NCBI RefSeq assembly: GCF_034555375.1
Contig: NZ_CP140706.1
Location: forward strand, 2,967,001 to 3,031,000
DNA length: 64,000 bases
Source: Pseudomonas sp. B33.4
GTDB taxonomy: Bacteria > Pseudomonadota > Gammaproteobacteria > Pseudomonadales > Pseudomonadaceae
Direction: 5' to 3'
Positions 52,410 to 60,517 of the stretch are shown piece by piece. How positions within the stretch are numbered: position 1 is the first letter of the stretch; each line of letters begins with the position of its first letter. The notes under the pieces were generated by a model. That model was not told the DNA's origin. It saw only the letters and a list, made by a program, of their open reading frames with translations, and ran no database searches. The position numbers and the translations under genes were made by a program.

Positions 52410-52715
52410 TTAGGGCAGCAAGGGGCGCAGGAAGCTGCGCTCGTAGCTGACGATAAACTTCTTCTCGACCAGGCTGGCCACCAGTGCGGTGCTTTCCGGG
52501 TCAGTCATCGCGATGTGCCGATAGCTCTCGTAATCCGCCAGTGACGGAAAACTGAACAGGCAATAAGCGATGTTGCTCGCGCCCTCGGACGGCAAAAAGT
52601 AGCCGTGATGCGTGCCGCCCAAGCGCTCGACGATGCCGATCCAGGCCTTGGCGTAGGCCTCGAACTCGGGCAATTGGTACGGATCAATGACATATCGGAC
52701 GTGGCAGGTAATCAA
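52410..52715 (-). CDS. NIPSNAP-family protein
   Basis: The product of about 101 residues has the ferredoxin-like NIPSNAP pattern (CHVRYVIDPYQLPEFEAYAKAW, LGGTHHGYFLPSEGASNIAYCLFSFP, YESYRH). The start is most likely the TTG at 52715 (LITCHVRY...), with AAGGAG eight bases upstream; the GTG at 52724 lies too close to that site. Function is unknown; relatives are small dimeric monooxygenase-like folds. It is convergent with the dehydratase gene, six bases apart. Confidence 0.82.
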   Translation of the reverse strand: MITCHVRYVIDPYQLPEFEAYAKAWIGIVERLGGTHHGYFLPSEGASNIAYCLFSFPSLADYESYRHIAMTDPESTALVASLVEKKFIVSYERSFLRPLLP

Positions 52716-52735
52716 GCAACGCACTCCTTGTTCGG

Positions 52736-53221
52736 TTATTCCTGCAGGGCTGTACCGACTTTGTCCGACGCCGACCAGATGCGATAACGCACTTCGACGT
52801 CCGACGGCGCATACACCACGACCGGCAACTTGCTGTTGTACCGCAGCATGAAGCCGTCACCGACGACCGGCACGAACGCACGTTTCTTCTGGCTGCCAGG
52901 TGGGCAGGCCATCATCGTACTCATCGGCCCAATGACCTTTTCCAGTCGATAGAACGGATAACCCCAACCTTCAAGATTCTTCTCATCGAGAACGCCGCCC
53001 AAACGCTGGCGGTTGCAGTCCACTTCAAGGGTTTTGCCAGCGAGGATTTCAACCTGGAAGTTCTCTTCCTGCTCTTGCTTGGGCAAGTGAATGACCTGGC
53101 GGGTGAACCCTGCTTCAGCCTTCGGGAACGGCGCGACGTCTTCAAGTTTGGCAGCGTGGGCGAGGGTGGACAGGCTGGCGATGAACAAGCCGGTGGTCGC
53201 GTAGACGCGTAAAGAACCCAT
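52736..53221 (-). CDS. eco: Ecotin, periplasmic serine-protease inhibitor
   Basis: The 161-residue protein starts [23 protein letters not shown] (Sec signal) and matches ecotin throughout: [25 protein letters not shown], the reactive-loop stretch PMSTMMACP with Met at the P1 position and a disulfide pair, and [15 protein letters not shown]. Ecotin dimers block trypsin-, chymotrypsin- and elastase-type proteases in the periplasm, protecting against host or competitor enzymes. The start at 53221 has GGAGG upstream. A NIPSNAP gene follows 20 bases after the stop. Confidence 0.95.
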   Translation of the reverse strand: MGSLRVYATTGLFIASLSTLAHAAKLEDVAPFPKAEAGFTRQVIHLPKQEQEENFQVEILAGKTLEVDCNRQRLGGVLDEKNLEGWGYPFYRLEKVIGPMSTMMACPPGSQKKRAFVPVVGDGFMLRYNSKLPVVVYAPSDVEVRYRIWSASDKVGTALQE

Positions 53222-53588
53222 GGAAGCCTCCGTGCGGGTGTAGGGTGGATAACGGGCATTCTTACCGTCATGGGCCGTGATTGCAAACCAGCGTCGAGTT
53301 GCAAATTGCAGTATCCGCCGAGGCCATTCTTGCAATTTGCAAGTAGCCTAATACTGGCACCGCCGCCAAGTGCTTGATTTCATGAGGGTGAAAATGAACC
53401 GATGAAAGGCACGCTTTATGCGTCTTTTCAGTGCGGCGCACCGGACTTGGGCGCCTACACTCCAATGAGCATTTCGCAGTACCACCGCTTGTCGCACCAT
53501 GGAAACAGCGGGGACACACCCGTGCAGGAGCCGCAACGGTCAGCGTGAATACTTGATTGGCATCTCACAGTAAGGAGAGGGTTTCGCC
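53222..53588. other. Divergent promoter region without a gene
   Basis: This 367-base gap between ecotin and DUF1652 genes holds no convincing open frame or hairpin. AAGGAG just before 53589 is the DUF1652 ribosome site. Both genes' promoters must lie here, but I could not fix them. Confidence 0.5.
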
Positions 53589-53858
53589 ATGTTTCTGTCT
53601 GCCTTGGAACTACGCAATATCATTGAAAGCAGTTTTCTGCCGAAACGCTGCCAGTGCACGCTGTCGCCGGACTTGTCGATGACCGTCAAGGTTTTCGGCG
53701 ATCACCAGACCGATCAGGTCGATCTGCTGGTCAGTGGCATCGACGCCAGCCATCTCAATGGCTGTCGTGAAATCAACGAACTGATCGCCGGGCTGCGCTC
53801 GGATCTGAACCAGCAAACCGTGCAACATCACTACAGCCCACGCTCCAGAGTCGTCTAA
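53589..53858 (+). CDS. DUF1652 protein
   Basis: The 89-residue protein (MFLSALELRNIIESSFLPKRCQCTLS...) has the DUF1652 pattern: LRxIIExSFLPxxCxC at the start, then LSMTVKVFGD and ISELIA-like REINELIAGLRSDL. This short family is nearly limited to Pseudomonas; function unknown. A strong ribosome site lies before it (AAGGAGAGG). Its stop overlaps the stop of the convergent membrane-protein gene by 4 bases. Confidence 0.88.
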   Translation: MFLSALELRNIIESSFLPKRCQCTLSPDLSMTVKVFGDHQTDQVDLLVSGIDASHLNGCREINELIAGLRSDLNQQTVQHHYSPRSRVV

Positions 53859-54253
53859 CGCACCGTTTCACCCAGTTCGACCGTCACGCGCCGGGCCTGC
53901 ACAAAACCAAGGCCCAGCGCGAACTCGACCAGCACCGCGAGCAAAATCCCGGGGCCGGCATGGCCGTTGAGCCATTCCGCAAAACCCAGCACCGCCAAAC
54001 CAAAACAACCGACGATAAACCCGTTGCTCAGCGCATTGCGCCCCAGCGACGGCGGCGCATTGCGCACCAGATAAAACATCACCCCCAACGCCGCAAACAG
54101 CACCGCACTGCGCCGCGCGACAAACCCGGCACCTTCGGAATATTCAATACTCCAGATCGCCAGGAGCATGTCTGGGACAAAGCCCCAGGCCAGCGCCAGC
54201 AAAAAACACAACGAACAAGTGAAGCCCGACAACGTGCGAAACGACAACTGCAT
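53855..54253 (-). CDS. Small inner-membrane protein (132 aa)
   Basis: From ATG 54253 (AAGGA seven bases upstream) the product has four predicted membrane helices (FTCSLCFLLALAWGFVPDM, RSAVLFAALGVMFYLVR, GFIVGCFGLAVLGFAEWL, ILLAVLVEFALGLGFV). It is not recognised beyond a general resemblance to small DUF-type membrane proteins. The longer frame from 54361 overlaps the next gene and is rejected. No neighbours give a functional hint. Confidence 0.8.
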   Translation of the reverse strand: MQLSFRTLSGFTCSLCFLLALAWGFVPDMLLAIWSIEYSEGAGFVARRSAVLFAALGVMFYLVRNAPPSLGRNALSNGFIVGCFGLAVLGFAEWLNGHAGPGILLAVLVEFALGLGFVQARRVTVELGETVR

Positions 54254-54342
54254 GGCGAATCCTTGCGGCAGTGAGGAGGGCTCCGAGCATAACCGCCGAA
54301 ACACCCCACGCCTACCGCAAACCCGCAAATCAGACGTTTCTG

Positions 54343-54612
54343 TCAGTTCTGGAAGTTGCACGCGTCAGACAATTTCCGATAGCTGATTTCCTCAGGCTTA
54401 CCGGCGTTGTCGATGTACTTCATGTCGGCCGTGACCACTTTGCACGTTTGTGTTTGCGGCTCGGTCAACGACACCACTTTGGCCACATGCAGCGGCATGC
54501 CGTACTGATACGGCACGGCTTTGGACGTGGCAGAGGTGTCATTGGCCTGGGCCAGCCCGGCAAACGCGGTGCAGGCGAGGGCGGCGGTGAGCAATAAAGG
54601 ACGAATGTTCAT
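54343..54612 (-). CDS. DUF2790 periplasmic protein
   Basis: The 89-residue protein has a Sec signal (MNIRPLLLTAALACTAFAGLAQA) and a short DUF2790 domain: YQYGMPLHVAKVVSLTEPQT, then CKVVTADMKYIDNAGKPEEI and YRKLSDAC with two cysteines that may pair. DUF2790 proteins are common, often multi-copy, in Pseudomonas and sometimes induced by copper or other metals; function here is unknown. GGAG-like CGGGAGTCC precedes ATG 54612. Confidence 0.9.
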   Translation of the reverse strand: MNIRPLLLTAALACTAFAGLAQANDTSATSKAVPYQYGMPLHVAKVVSLTEPQTQTCKVVTADMKYIDNAGKPEEISYRKLSDACNFQN

Positions 54613-55107
54613 GAAAGGACTCCCGAGTGGCGGTTCTAGAGTTCGGCGTGATTCACCCGAACCTGCCGCACTGGGCAACAGCCAGAATGGCTGAGGGCGT
54701 GCGGTTCAGTAGAGTTTTTGACCACGGCGTTAAGGGATGGTTAACCAAGCTGAACGCCGGCTGTCAGGGAGTGCGGCGGTTTTCTTTGGAAGGTTTGGCG
54801 AATTCCTACAAAGGCTGGTGCCTTGTCTGCTTTCGGCGGTTGGAGCAGGGCGGTTATTGTCGGTTGCCGCTGCAAAATCAGTGGTTCGGGTTTGGTCACC
54901 TGACAACTTCCTCATTGCAGATGTGCCATCATTTGCGCTGCGGACATCTATGTCCGTGCGGTGCATAGCTGTGGCGGCTGTGTGCAGGACGCCTTCGGGC
55001 GAGCTGAGTTGGGGTTGTTCTCGGTTGACCAAGCCTGCACACAGTCCGCCTCCCACTGTTTGGTCACAGTGCTGGCGGTTACTTTCGCCCCAATTGAGTA
55101 ATCACCT
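54613..55107 (+). other. Long leader/intergenic stretch before the 98-residue gene
   Basis: This 495-base gap has no firm gene. An open frame of 126 codons (54737-55117, MVNQAERRL...) crosses it and runs 10 bases into the next gene. Its AAGGG abuts the ATG with no spacing, so translation is doubtful. The last 150 bases (around CACTGTTTGGTCACAGTGCTGG, 55050-55075) contain a CACTGTTTGGTCACAGTG dyad just before the start at 55108. It may be a structured 5' leader. Confidence 0.4.
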
Positions 55108-55404
55108 ATGCCGATAATCAAACTGCTACAAAACCGCTATCTCCCCCTCAGCAGCAACGTCACCGAAACCCCGACGCTGCTCATCGACACCCAAGCCAAC
55201 CCGAAAGACATCCTCGAAGCCGCCGTCCAGCGCATCCGCGCCGCCGCCGACCTGCTCGAGACCTTGCATTGCCTGTGCTTCAAACACGCCGACGTGCAAG
55301 ACATTCCACACATCACCCATGCGCTGTACCTGCTGACGCAAGATGGCAATGATTTGCTGCAGGTGGCGCAGCAGCAGATGTTGAGTTGGACCGCGCCGGT
55401 TTGA
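55108..55404 (+). CDS. Small helical protein (98 aa), DUF3077/DUF6124-like in style
   Basis: The protein begins MPIIKLLQNRYLPLSSNVTE and is mainly helical (KDILEAAVQRIRAAADLLETLH, HITHALYLLTQDGNDLLQVAQQQML). Its size and two-helix pattern recall small Pseudomonas DUF3077/DUF6124 proteins, but I cannot assign it firmly. No export signal is seen. The long leader upstream is unusual for so small a gene. Function is unknown. Confidence 0.65.
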   Translation: MPIIKLLQNRYLPLSSNVTETPTLLIDTQANPKDILEAAVQRIRAAADLLETLHCLCFKHADVQDIPHITHALYLLTQDGNDLLQVAQQQMLSWTAPV

Positions 55405-55489
55405 TGAGAAATTGAAAGGACGCAACCACGGGACGGAGTGAGAAACGACCCGTGTTTCAGTGTGGCAAGGATCCAGCATCGTCGATGCC

Positions 55490-55905
55490 CACATCAACTC
55501 GATACGATTGTTTGGCAGGTTCAAATGGGCTAAATAAGTCTGGACTCCACTTCAACTTAACAATATTCCCGGGTAGAAACGTACGTGTAGATAAGATCAG
55601 TACGCTTTTGCAGGGGTAAAGGCATTGTCAGCTCATACTCTTCTTGTCTTATTCTTTGCTTAAACTGATCTTCTGTAGTGCTACCGATCCACGAGAAGAG
55701 CCATCGCCCCCTCAATACTCTGGCAGGGCGCTGGATGAAGTGCAGGTCGGATTCGTTGTACTGCACGCAGTATTCGCGCTGCGGGTATTCGGCGCTGAGC
55801 TGGAAGCTGTAGGCGTCGGCGAGGATGCCGCGATCCTCCAGCACCCGGGCGATGATCTTAGGCATGGTCAGTTACTGGAAGATCTGCTGATCACGGTTTG
55901 TACTG
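55490..55905 (-). pseudogene. Degraded vgrG/DUF3304 chimera
   Basis: Read leftward from about 55900, the DNA matches vgrG (counterpart about 62985-63150): NRDQQIFQ, an in-frame stop TAA, LTMPKIIARVLEDRG... to DLHFIQR. At about 55725 it switches to DUF3304 sequence (FSWIGSTTEDQFKQRIRQEEYELTMPLPLQKRTD). A one-base loss near 55594 then shifts the frame; in the restored frame it reads YLHVRF-like then NIVKLKWSPDLFSPFE to about 55500. The open piece 55557-55865 (102 codons) is thus not a real gene. It is a scar of vgrG-mediated effector/immunity exchange. Confidence 0.85.
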
Positions 55906-55917
55906 TTTTTTCAAAAC

Positions 55918-57003
55918 TTAGAAGCCAAATTCAGGTGCAAAATAGGAAAGAGGGGGGTGGGAAGATTTCCAGTCCTGAACAATTTTTTTTGCATGATTGA
56001 TTTCGTCGCTCGACATGCTGCTAGCTAGGATCGAAGTCTGCTTTTGTGCTAAGTCGCCTGGGCTGCTGTCTCCCAGTTCAGAAAGCAGACTGAATAGAGC
56101 GTAGGATTTTGCCTTGTTCAGCTCTATTTCATATTTTTTGCTGTGATCCTCAGAAGATAGAGCTGCCGCGTACTCAAATACAGCGTCTACATATCCAGTT
56201 TCTGCCGAACTTATCAGCGCATTTTTGGCTGCTTCTGCGCTCCCTTCTTTCGCTAACTCTAAGGCCCATTCGAGCATGGCTGGCGGATATCCCGCATCAG
56301 ACGAAGCCTTCGCCCATTTCATAACAGCATGTTGGCGTTGAGAAGGAAGTAAAAACCATCCCTCACCCTCCTCAAAACGATGCGCAAGAAGATTTTGCGC
56401 GAGAGAATCGCCGGCTTCAGCAGATTTCTTAAGCCATTCAATTTCTGCTGTGGCGTTGTACATCATGAGAAGGCATTTTTTTTGACCGGTGTCCGCGCAT
56501 TCCTTTGTTATTTTACGCGCAGTATTTATCCAATACTTTTCATCCTGTTTGCATTCTTCAGTGAGAGTGCAAAGCTCTTTGTTCTCACTGAGCCTTAACA
56601 TTGCATATACGTGACCTTTGGCCGCAGCCTCCTCGTACCAATGCTGCGCTTCTTCCGTCATAAACAATTTTTGGTGGCGTAGGGTTTCTGCCAAAAAATA
56701 CTGTGATTCAGTATCACCCGCTTCGGCTGAAATCTTCAAATATGGTTCTAATTTAAGCCATTGATTTTGATTGTAAAGTTCAATGCCTTTACGTTTGGCT
56801 TGCGACTGATCGGGTGTGAGTGCGCCGAGCGATAGCCCTGGCATTAATATCAAAAAAAGCAAAACTGCAGTTAGGGACTTAATTTTGTCCTGAGTAAGCT
56901 GTAGTAGTTTTGTTATAAGCGCCTGAGATAAGCCGAGCGGGCTGGATTCAGTCCGATTGCACGTGGGGGGCTGACTGAACCGCATATTCTTACTGCGCCT
57001 CAC
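55918..57003 (-). CDS. Sel1-repeat protein of the T6SS island (possible immunity)
   Basis: The 361-residue protein has a membrane or signal helix at about residues 43-60 (SLTAVLLFLILMPGLSLGA) after a long hydrophilic start, then about five Sel1/TPR-like repeats (SAEAGDTESQYFLAETL, EAAAKGHVYAMLRLSE, SAEAGDSLAQNLLAHRF, SSDAGYPPAMLEWALELA, SAETGYVDAVFEYAAAL). Sel1-repeat proteins act as immunity partners of P. aeruginosa PldB, so an immunity role against the nearby lipase-type effector is plausible. A later start is possible. It overlaps the end of the upstream DUF3304 gene by 14 bases. Confidence 0.82.
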   Translation of the reverse strand: MRRSKNMRFSQPPTCNRTESSPLGLSQALITKLLQLTQDKIKSLTAVLLFLILMPGLSLGALTPDQSQAKRKGIELYNQNQWLKLEPYLKISAEAGDTESQYFLAETLRHQKLFMTEEAQHWYEEAAAKGHVYAMLRLSENKELCTLTEECKQDEKYWINTARKITKECADTGQKKCLLMMYNATAEIEWLKKSAEAGDSLAQNLLAHRFEEGEGWFLLPSQRQHAVMKWAKASSDAGYPPAMLEWALELAKEGSAEAAKNALISSAETGYVDAVFEYAAALSSEDHSKKYEIELNKAKSYALFSLLSELGDSSPGDLAQKQTSILASSMSSDEINHAKKIVQDWKSSHPPLSYFAPEFGF

Positions 57004-57487
57004 TGCTTAGCGAAACAGCCTTGGTTGGGCGGGATTCAAAGGGGCTGAAGAGGTCAGTACTCCATCCGAGCCGTACTTTATTACCCGGATCAAAGCGCAC
57101 ATGCAGGTACTGATCGTGTGGGCCACGCTGGGGAAGCGAAAGCTGAACTTCATGGTGCTCTTCTACCGCGCCCTGTATTTGCTGCTGTTTGGTCATGTCC
57201 AATATCCAGGTGACTTTGGCTGTGTCTCCCTCAAATTTGGAGCAGCACATTATTCCACCGCCGCCCATTGCGAACAGATTGCCGCCCCAAAAGTCATTTA
57301 TCCAAAAGCTGAAAATTGGGCGATCTGTGTAATTTTCTGATGTCAGCATGGCGCCGGACGTACGAAATAGATCAATAATTTTTGGGGTGGCGTAGCTAAG
57401 CAGCAAAGCCAGAACGCCAAGGACAATGCGTCTTCGCCGCCACGTTCGCTTTCGGTGCGCATCCGCAGAAATACTGATCACACGCAT
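56990..57487 (-). CDS. DUF3304 protein, copy 3 (putative immunity)
   Basis: The 165-residue protein has a basic start (RKRTWRRRR), one membrane helix (IVLGVLALLLSYATPKIIDLF) and an extracytoplasmic DUF3304 domain: MLTSENYTDRPIFSFWINDFWGGNLF, GGGGIMCC and a closing VRLGWSTDLFSPFES. The NYT...I..FWIN and GGGGxxCC signatures define the family. DUF3304 proteins are often beside DUF2235 (Tle1) effectors as periplasmic immunity proteins. The start ATG at 57487 follows AGGA. It is closely similar to the copies at 57563 and 59934. Confidence 0.85.
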   Translation of the reverse strand: MRVISISADAHRKRTWRRRRIVLGVLALLLSYATPKIIDLFRTSGAMLTSENYTDRPIFSFWINDFWGGNLFAMGGGGIMCCSKFEGDTAKVTWILDMTKQQQIQGAVEEHHEVQLSLPQRGPHDQYLHVRFDPGNKVRLGWSTDLFSPFESRPTKAVSLSSEAQ

Positions 57488-57562
57488 CAAATCCTAGGTC
57501 TGAGGTTCAATCCTCGCGTGATGCCAGGACGGAATTTTTTTCTCTTCGATTACGAAATTCGA

Positions 57563-58054
57563 TCACTTAAGAAATGCTGTATTCGGTTCGGAATCAAACG
57601 GACTATCCAAGCTCGGACTCCATTTCAACTCAACAATATTTTTGGGCAGAAAACGCACATGTAGATAACGATCAGTGCGTTTTTGGAGGGGCAGAGGCAA
57701 TGTCACCTCATGCTCTTCTTGCCTCATTCCTTGCCTGAACTGATCTTCTGTAATGCTAACGATCCACGAGACACGAACCGCTTCCCCCTCAACTCTCCGG
57801 CAGCACATGATTCCGCCATCGCCCAATGCGGCCATATTGCCGCCCCAAAAATCATTTACCCAAAAACTGAAAATTGGGCGGTCTGTGTGATTTTCTGACG
57901 TCAGCATGGCGCCGGGTGTACGAAATAGATCAATGATTTTTGGGGTGGCGTAGCTAATCAGCAAAGCTAGTAAAGCAACGGCTATTCGCCTTCTTCGCCT
58001 TCTTCGCCATGTTCGTTTTCGACGTGCGTCCGCAGCAATATCTATCAAACGCAT
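57563..58054 (-). CDS. DUF3304 protein, copy 2 (putative immunity)
   Basis: The 163-residue protein (start ATG 58054 with TGGA upstream; GTG 58063 is an alternative) has a very basic start with RRRRRRR, one membrane helix (IAVALLALLISYATPKIIDLF) and the DUF3304 domain (SENHTDRPIFSFWVNDFWGGN, DGGIMCC). It is the closest relative of the DUF3304 part of the pseudogene at 55490 (WIVSITEDQFRQ versus WIGSTTEDQFKQ). It lies 59 bases downstream of the effector gene, the common place for a cognate immunity gene. Confidence 0.86.
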   Translation of the reverse strand: MRLIDIAADARRKRTWRRRRRRRIAVALLALLISYATPKIIDLFRTPGAMLTSENHTDRPIFSFWVNDFWGGNMAALGDGGIMCCRRVEGEAVRVSWIVSITEDQFRQGMRQEEHEVTLPLPLQKRTDRYLHVRFLPKNIVELKWSPSLDSPFDSEPNTAFLK

Positions 58055-58113
58055 GAAATCCACACTAGAAAAGCAATATTCAGTCTTTGAGACTGAAATG
58101 AATCTGCCTGAGT

Positions 58114-59937
58114 TTAGGTTGATGCACCGGGAGCCTCTGCTGAAGGTTTCCGCATCATCTGTTCCAGATAGTCGGGGGCCATCCCTTTGGTTTTATTCAG
58201 GCTCGGCATGTCGAACTCTCGAACGCGAAAGTATTTAGGTATCGGAATACCTGTGCCCCGAGGTATCTGTTGGATCATGTATTGATCGTTTACGTAAAAT
58301 TCGAGTAGATCTTCAACGTCGAAACTAAGACCTTTGGCAACTGGAGCAAACCACTCGTCCAACAGCGCTTTTACGGGGGCAGAGGGAAAGCTGGTTTTCA
58401 ACCTCCAGGCTTCGCGGTCTACGTCCTCAAGCCAACTTAGCTCGGCGCGAAGGGCAGCCTTGCCTTGCTGAGTTTGCTTGAGAGCCTGATCGCGTTTCGC
58501 AGCTTGAGCGGCGCTTTCGCTGCTCATCCCTAGCGCTCGTGCGATTGAGCCTTGTTTGCTAAAAATAGGACGTTGTAGGCGCTCTTCTTGGTCGTCATAT
58601 GCTTGATGCTGCCCACGATACAGTTCCCAAAGACCGCGTAATCGTTGGATATACAACCGTCGGTGAGCCAGAAAGCTTTCAGCGGATACTTTTTTGTTAC
58701 CTGCCTTGCCCATGTAATTTTTGCTCGCACCAATGGCACTAGTGCCGCTGATGTGATCGTTGAGAACGAAGTACTCGGCCGCATCCGCATCGGCTTCATG
58801 CAGTTTGTCGAGTGGTAGGAGAGGCACTCCAGCACGGCACGCAGCCTGATACATCTCGTGCAAGCTCGCCAGATGAAGTTCAGTGCTATGAAGTACGTCT
58901 TCTTTTCTTAAGCCGCCTCCCACGTCATAGCTTGTGCCTGGTACTAGCCGCTCCTCCCACCTAGGAGTGGAGGTGCCTGTACCGATAAGTCTAGAGCGGC
59001 GGTCCCCTTGGCATTCATGTGCAGCCACTAGATGAAGAGCAGATTTAACCGGGCCTGCAAGACACTCTCCGTCATCTACCGTGTTTACGAACGGGATCAG
59101 ATACTCCAAAACAATCGAGCTCTCGTCGCTCCGATCAACAGAGTCGAATAAGCCCGCGAAAATAACATCCAGCTTTACCCCTTTAAGAATGGTAGTGGCG
59201 GGATCACACTCTTCAAACAATTTATGAATAAACGCTCGGGCAAGACTAGCGCCAAAGTCAAAACCAAAAACAGAAATCGCCACACGTTTTACCGGTACTC
59301 CATTTTTTGCTTTCACTGACTCGAGAGTATCTTCTACAACTTTAAATGCCGCTTCGAGACGCGTGTTTACCCCGGTCTTTAAGACCGTTGCTGTTATCGG
59401 GTTGTCGCGGGTAATGCCAAAGATATCAAATGCTGCCGGAGCAGCCGCTTTAACTGCACCCATAATGACGTTGCCGACTTTAAGATTGTTGAGCAGTGAT
59501 TCCCACCATTTCTTACCTGTCAGAACATCTTTAATAGCGTCTAATGGACTGTTATTTATTGTCCCTTCCGGTGATTTTACAGCGCTATCCATCGCCTTAC
59601 TGACTGCGCCATCCATACCTGCGCTGGTTAGTTGAGTACCGCCACCCAATGTTGCGTCAAAATCGGTCGCTAAACCGGATATATAGAATTTTTTAACGGT
59701 ATCCGCTGTCTCGGTATTTTTATTTTTATCATCAGGATGAGAAATGAATAAGCGGGCAACGTTACTTAGTCGGTTTTCCTTGAGATCGCTAATAAGGTTT
59801 CGACCAAATCCATCAAAAAAAAAGCTTAGATGTAATGTCGTCTCGCAAGGTAAAACCGATTTTTTTTCCTTTCCAGCACATGTGCTTGCCCTCGTGCTTA
59901 CTGATTGAGCACGATCCAAGTTTTTGGTCTCAGTCAT
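58114..59937 (-). CDS. DUF2235 (Tle1-like) T6SS effector with altered nucleophile motif
   Basis: The 607-residue protein has the DUF2235 alpha/beta-hydrolase start LHLSFFFDGFGRN (about residue 35) and the effector-family aspartate and histidine regions (FAGLFDSVDRS, SALHLVAAHECQGD). Tle1 enzymes are phospholipases delivered by VgrG into rival periplasm. The expected nucleophile elbow G-x-S-x-G reads SVFGFDFGASLARAF here, with Asp227 where serine should be. Either the enzyme works differently, is inactive, or belongs to a non-lipase branch. Its ATG overlaps the upstream DUF3304 stop by 4 bases. A C-terminal helical part holds YFRVREF and a proline-rich tail. Confidence 0.88.
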   Translation of the reverse strand: MTETKNLDRAQSVSTRASTCAGKEKKSVLPCETTLHLSFFFDGFGRNLISDLKENRLSNVARLFISHPDDKNKNTETADTVKKFYISGLATDFDATLGGGTQLTSAGMDGAVSKAMDSAVKSPEGTINNSPLDAIKDVLTGKKWWESLLNNLKVGNVIMGAVKAAAPAAFDIFGITRDNPITATVLKTGVNTRLEAAFKVVEDTLESVKAKNGVPVKRVAISVFGFDFGASLARAFIHKLFEECDPATTILKGVKLDVIFAGLFDSVDRSDESSIVLEYLIPFVNTVDDGECLAGPVKSALHLVAAHECQGDRRSRLIGTGTSTPRWEERLVPGTSYDVGGGLRKEDVLHSTELHLASLHEMYQAACRAGVPLLPLDKLHEADADAAEYFVLNDHISGTSAIGASKNYMGKAGNKKVSAESFLAHRRLYIQRLRGLWELYRGQHQAYDDQEERLQRPIFSKQGSIARALGMSSESAAQAAKRDQALKQTQQGKAALRAELSWLEDVDREAWRLKTSFPSAPVKALLDEWFAPVAKGLSFDVEDLLEFYVNDQYMIQQIPRGTGIPIPKYFRVREFDMPSLNKTKGMAPDYLEQMMRKPSAEAPGAST

Positions 59938-60425
59938 TTTTCGCGTCCTTGCACTGTACTGTTCTGTGAATTGGGAACCTCATCAAATGGGCTGATAAGA
60001 TTTGGGCTCCACTTCAGTTCTACAATGTTTCCAGGGAGAAATCTAACATGAAGATAAACGTCATTTTTCGTGCGTTCAGGTAGAGGTAACGTCCGTTCAT
60101 GTTCTTCTTTTTTCACTCCTTGTCGAAGCTGTTCTCCGGTGCGACTCAGGATCCAGGTGACTTTAACCGTTGGCCCACTGATGCGCTGGCAGCACATCAC
60201 TCCACCGCCCCCCATCGCAAAGAGATTCCCTCCCCAGAAGTCATTTATCCAAAAACTTAGAATAGGCCGATCCATATAGTTTTCAGACGTCAACATCGCG
60301 CCCGGCGTGCGAAACTGATTATAAAGATACGATCCAATGAAAGGCAGCAGTAAAACGAATACCCCGATGACAAGGTTGCGGCGACGCCAGATTTTTTGCC
60401 GCTTAGTATTCATGGCCACGGTCAT
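59934..60425 (-). CDS. DUF3304 protein, copy 1 (upstream of the effector)
   Basis: The 163-residue protein has a basic start, one membrane helix (LVIGVFVLLLPFIGSYLYNQF) and the DUF3304 domain (SENYMDRPILSFWINDFWGGN, GGGGVMCC, NIVELKWSPNLISPFDE). AAGGA lies ten bases before ATG 60425; ATG 60413 is possible. It directly precedes and overlaps the effector gene, so immunity would be made before toxin. It is one of three intact copies plus one pseudogene copy. Confidence 0.86.
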   Translation of the reverse strand: MTVAMNTKRQKIWRRRNLVIGVFVLLLPFIGSYLYNQFRTPGAMLTSENYMDRPILSFWINDFWGGNLFAMGGGGVMCCQRISGPTVKVTWILSRTGEQLRQGVKKEEHERTLPLPERTKNDVYLHVRFLPGNIVELKWSPNLISPFDEVPNSQNSTVQGREK

Positions 60426-60509
60426 TTACGTAAATTCCTTATCCAGCAATGCATCTTGAATATCCAGAAAACTTTGAGACAGACAGAAAGTGCTGATCAA
60501 CATGCTCAT
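60426..60509 (-). CDS. Candidate 27-residue leader frame in the effector operon
   Basis: Between the DUF4123 stop (60518) and DUF3304 copy 1, a frame reads MSMLISTFCLSQ... to KEFT and ends in TAA immediately before the ATG at 60425. CGGAG lies about ten bases upstream. The tight packing suggests translational coupling, but it may be chance. Confidence 0.25.
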   Translation of the reverse strand: MSMLISTFCLSQSFLDIQDALLDKEFT

Positions 60510-60517
60510 CACGACAC

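Noticed and set aside
55557..55865. A real 102-residue gene after the Sel1 gene
   Set aside because: It is a chimera of a vgrG fragment and a frameshifted DUF3304 fragment, with homology continuing past both ends of the open frame.
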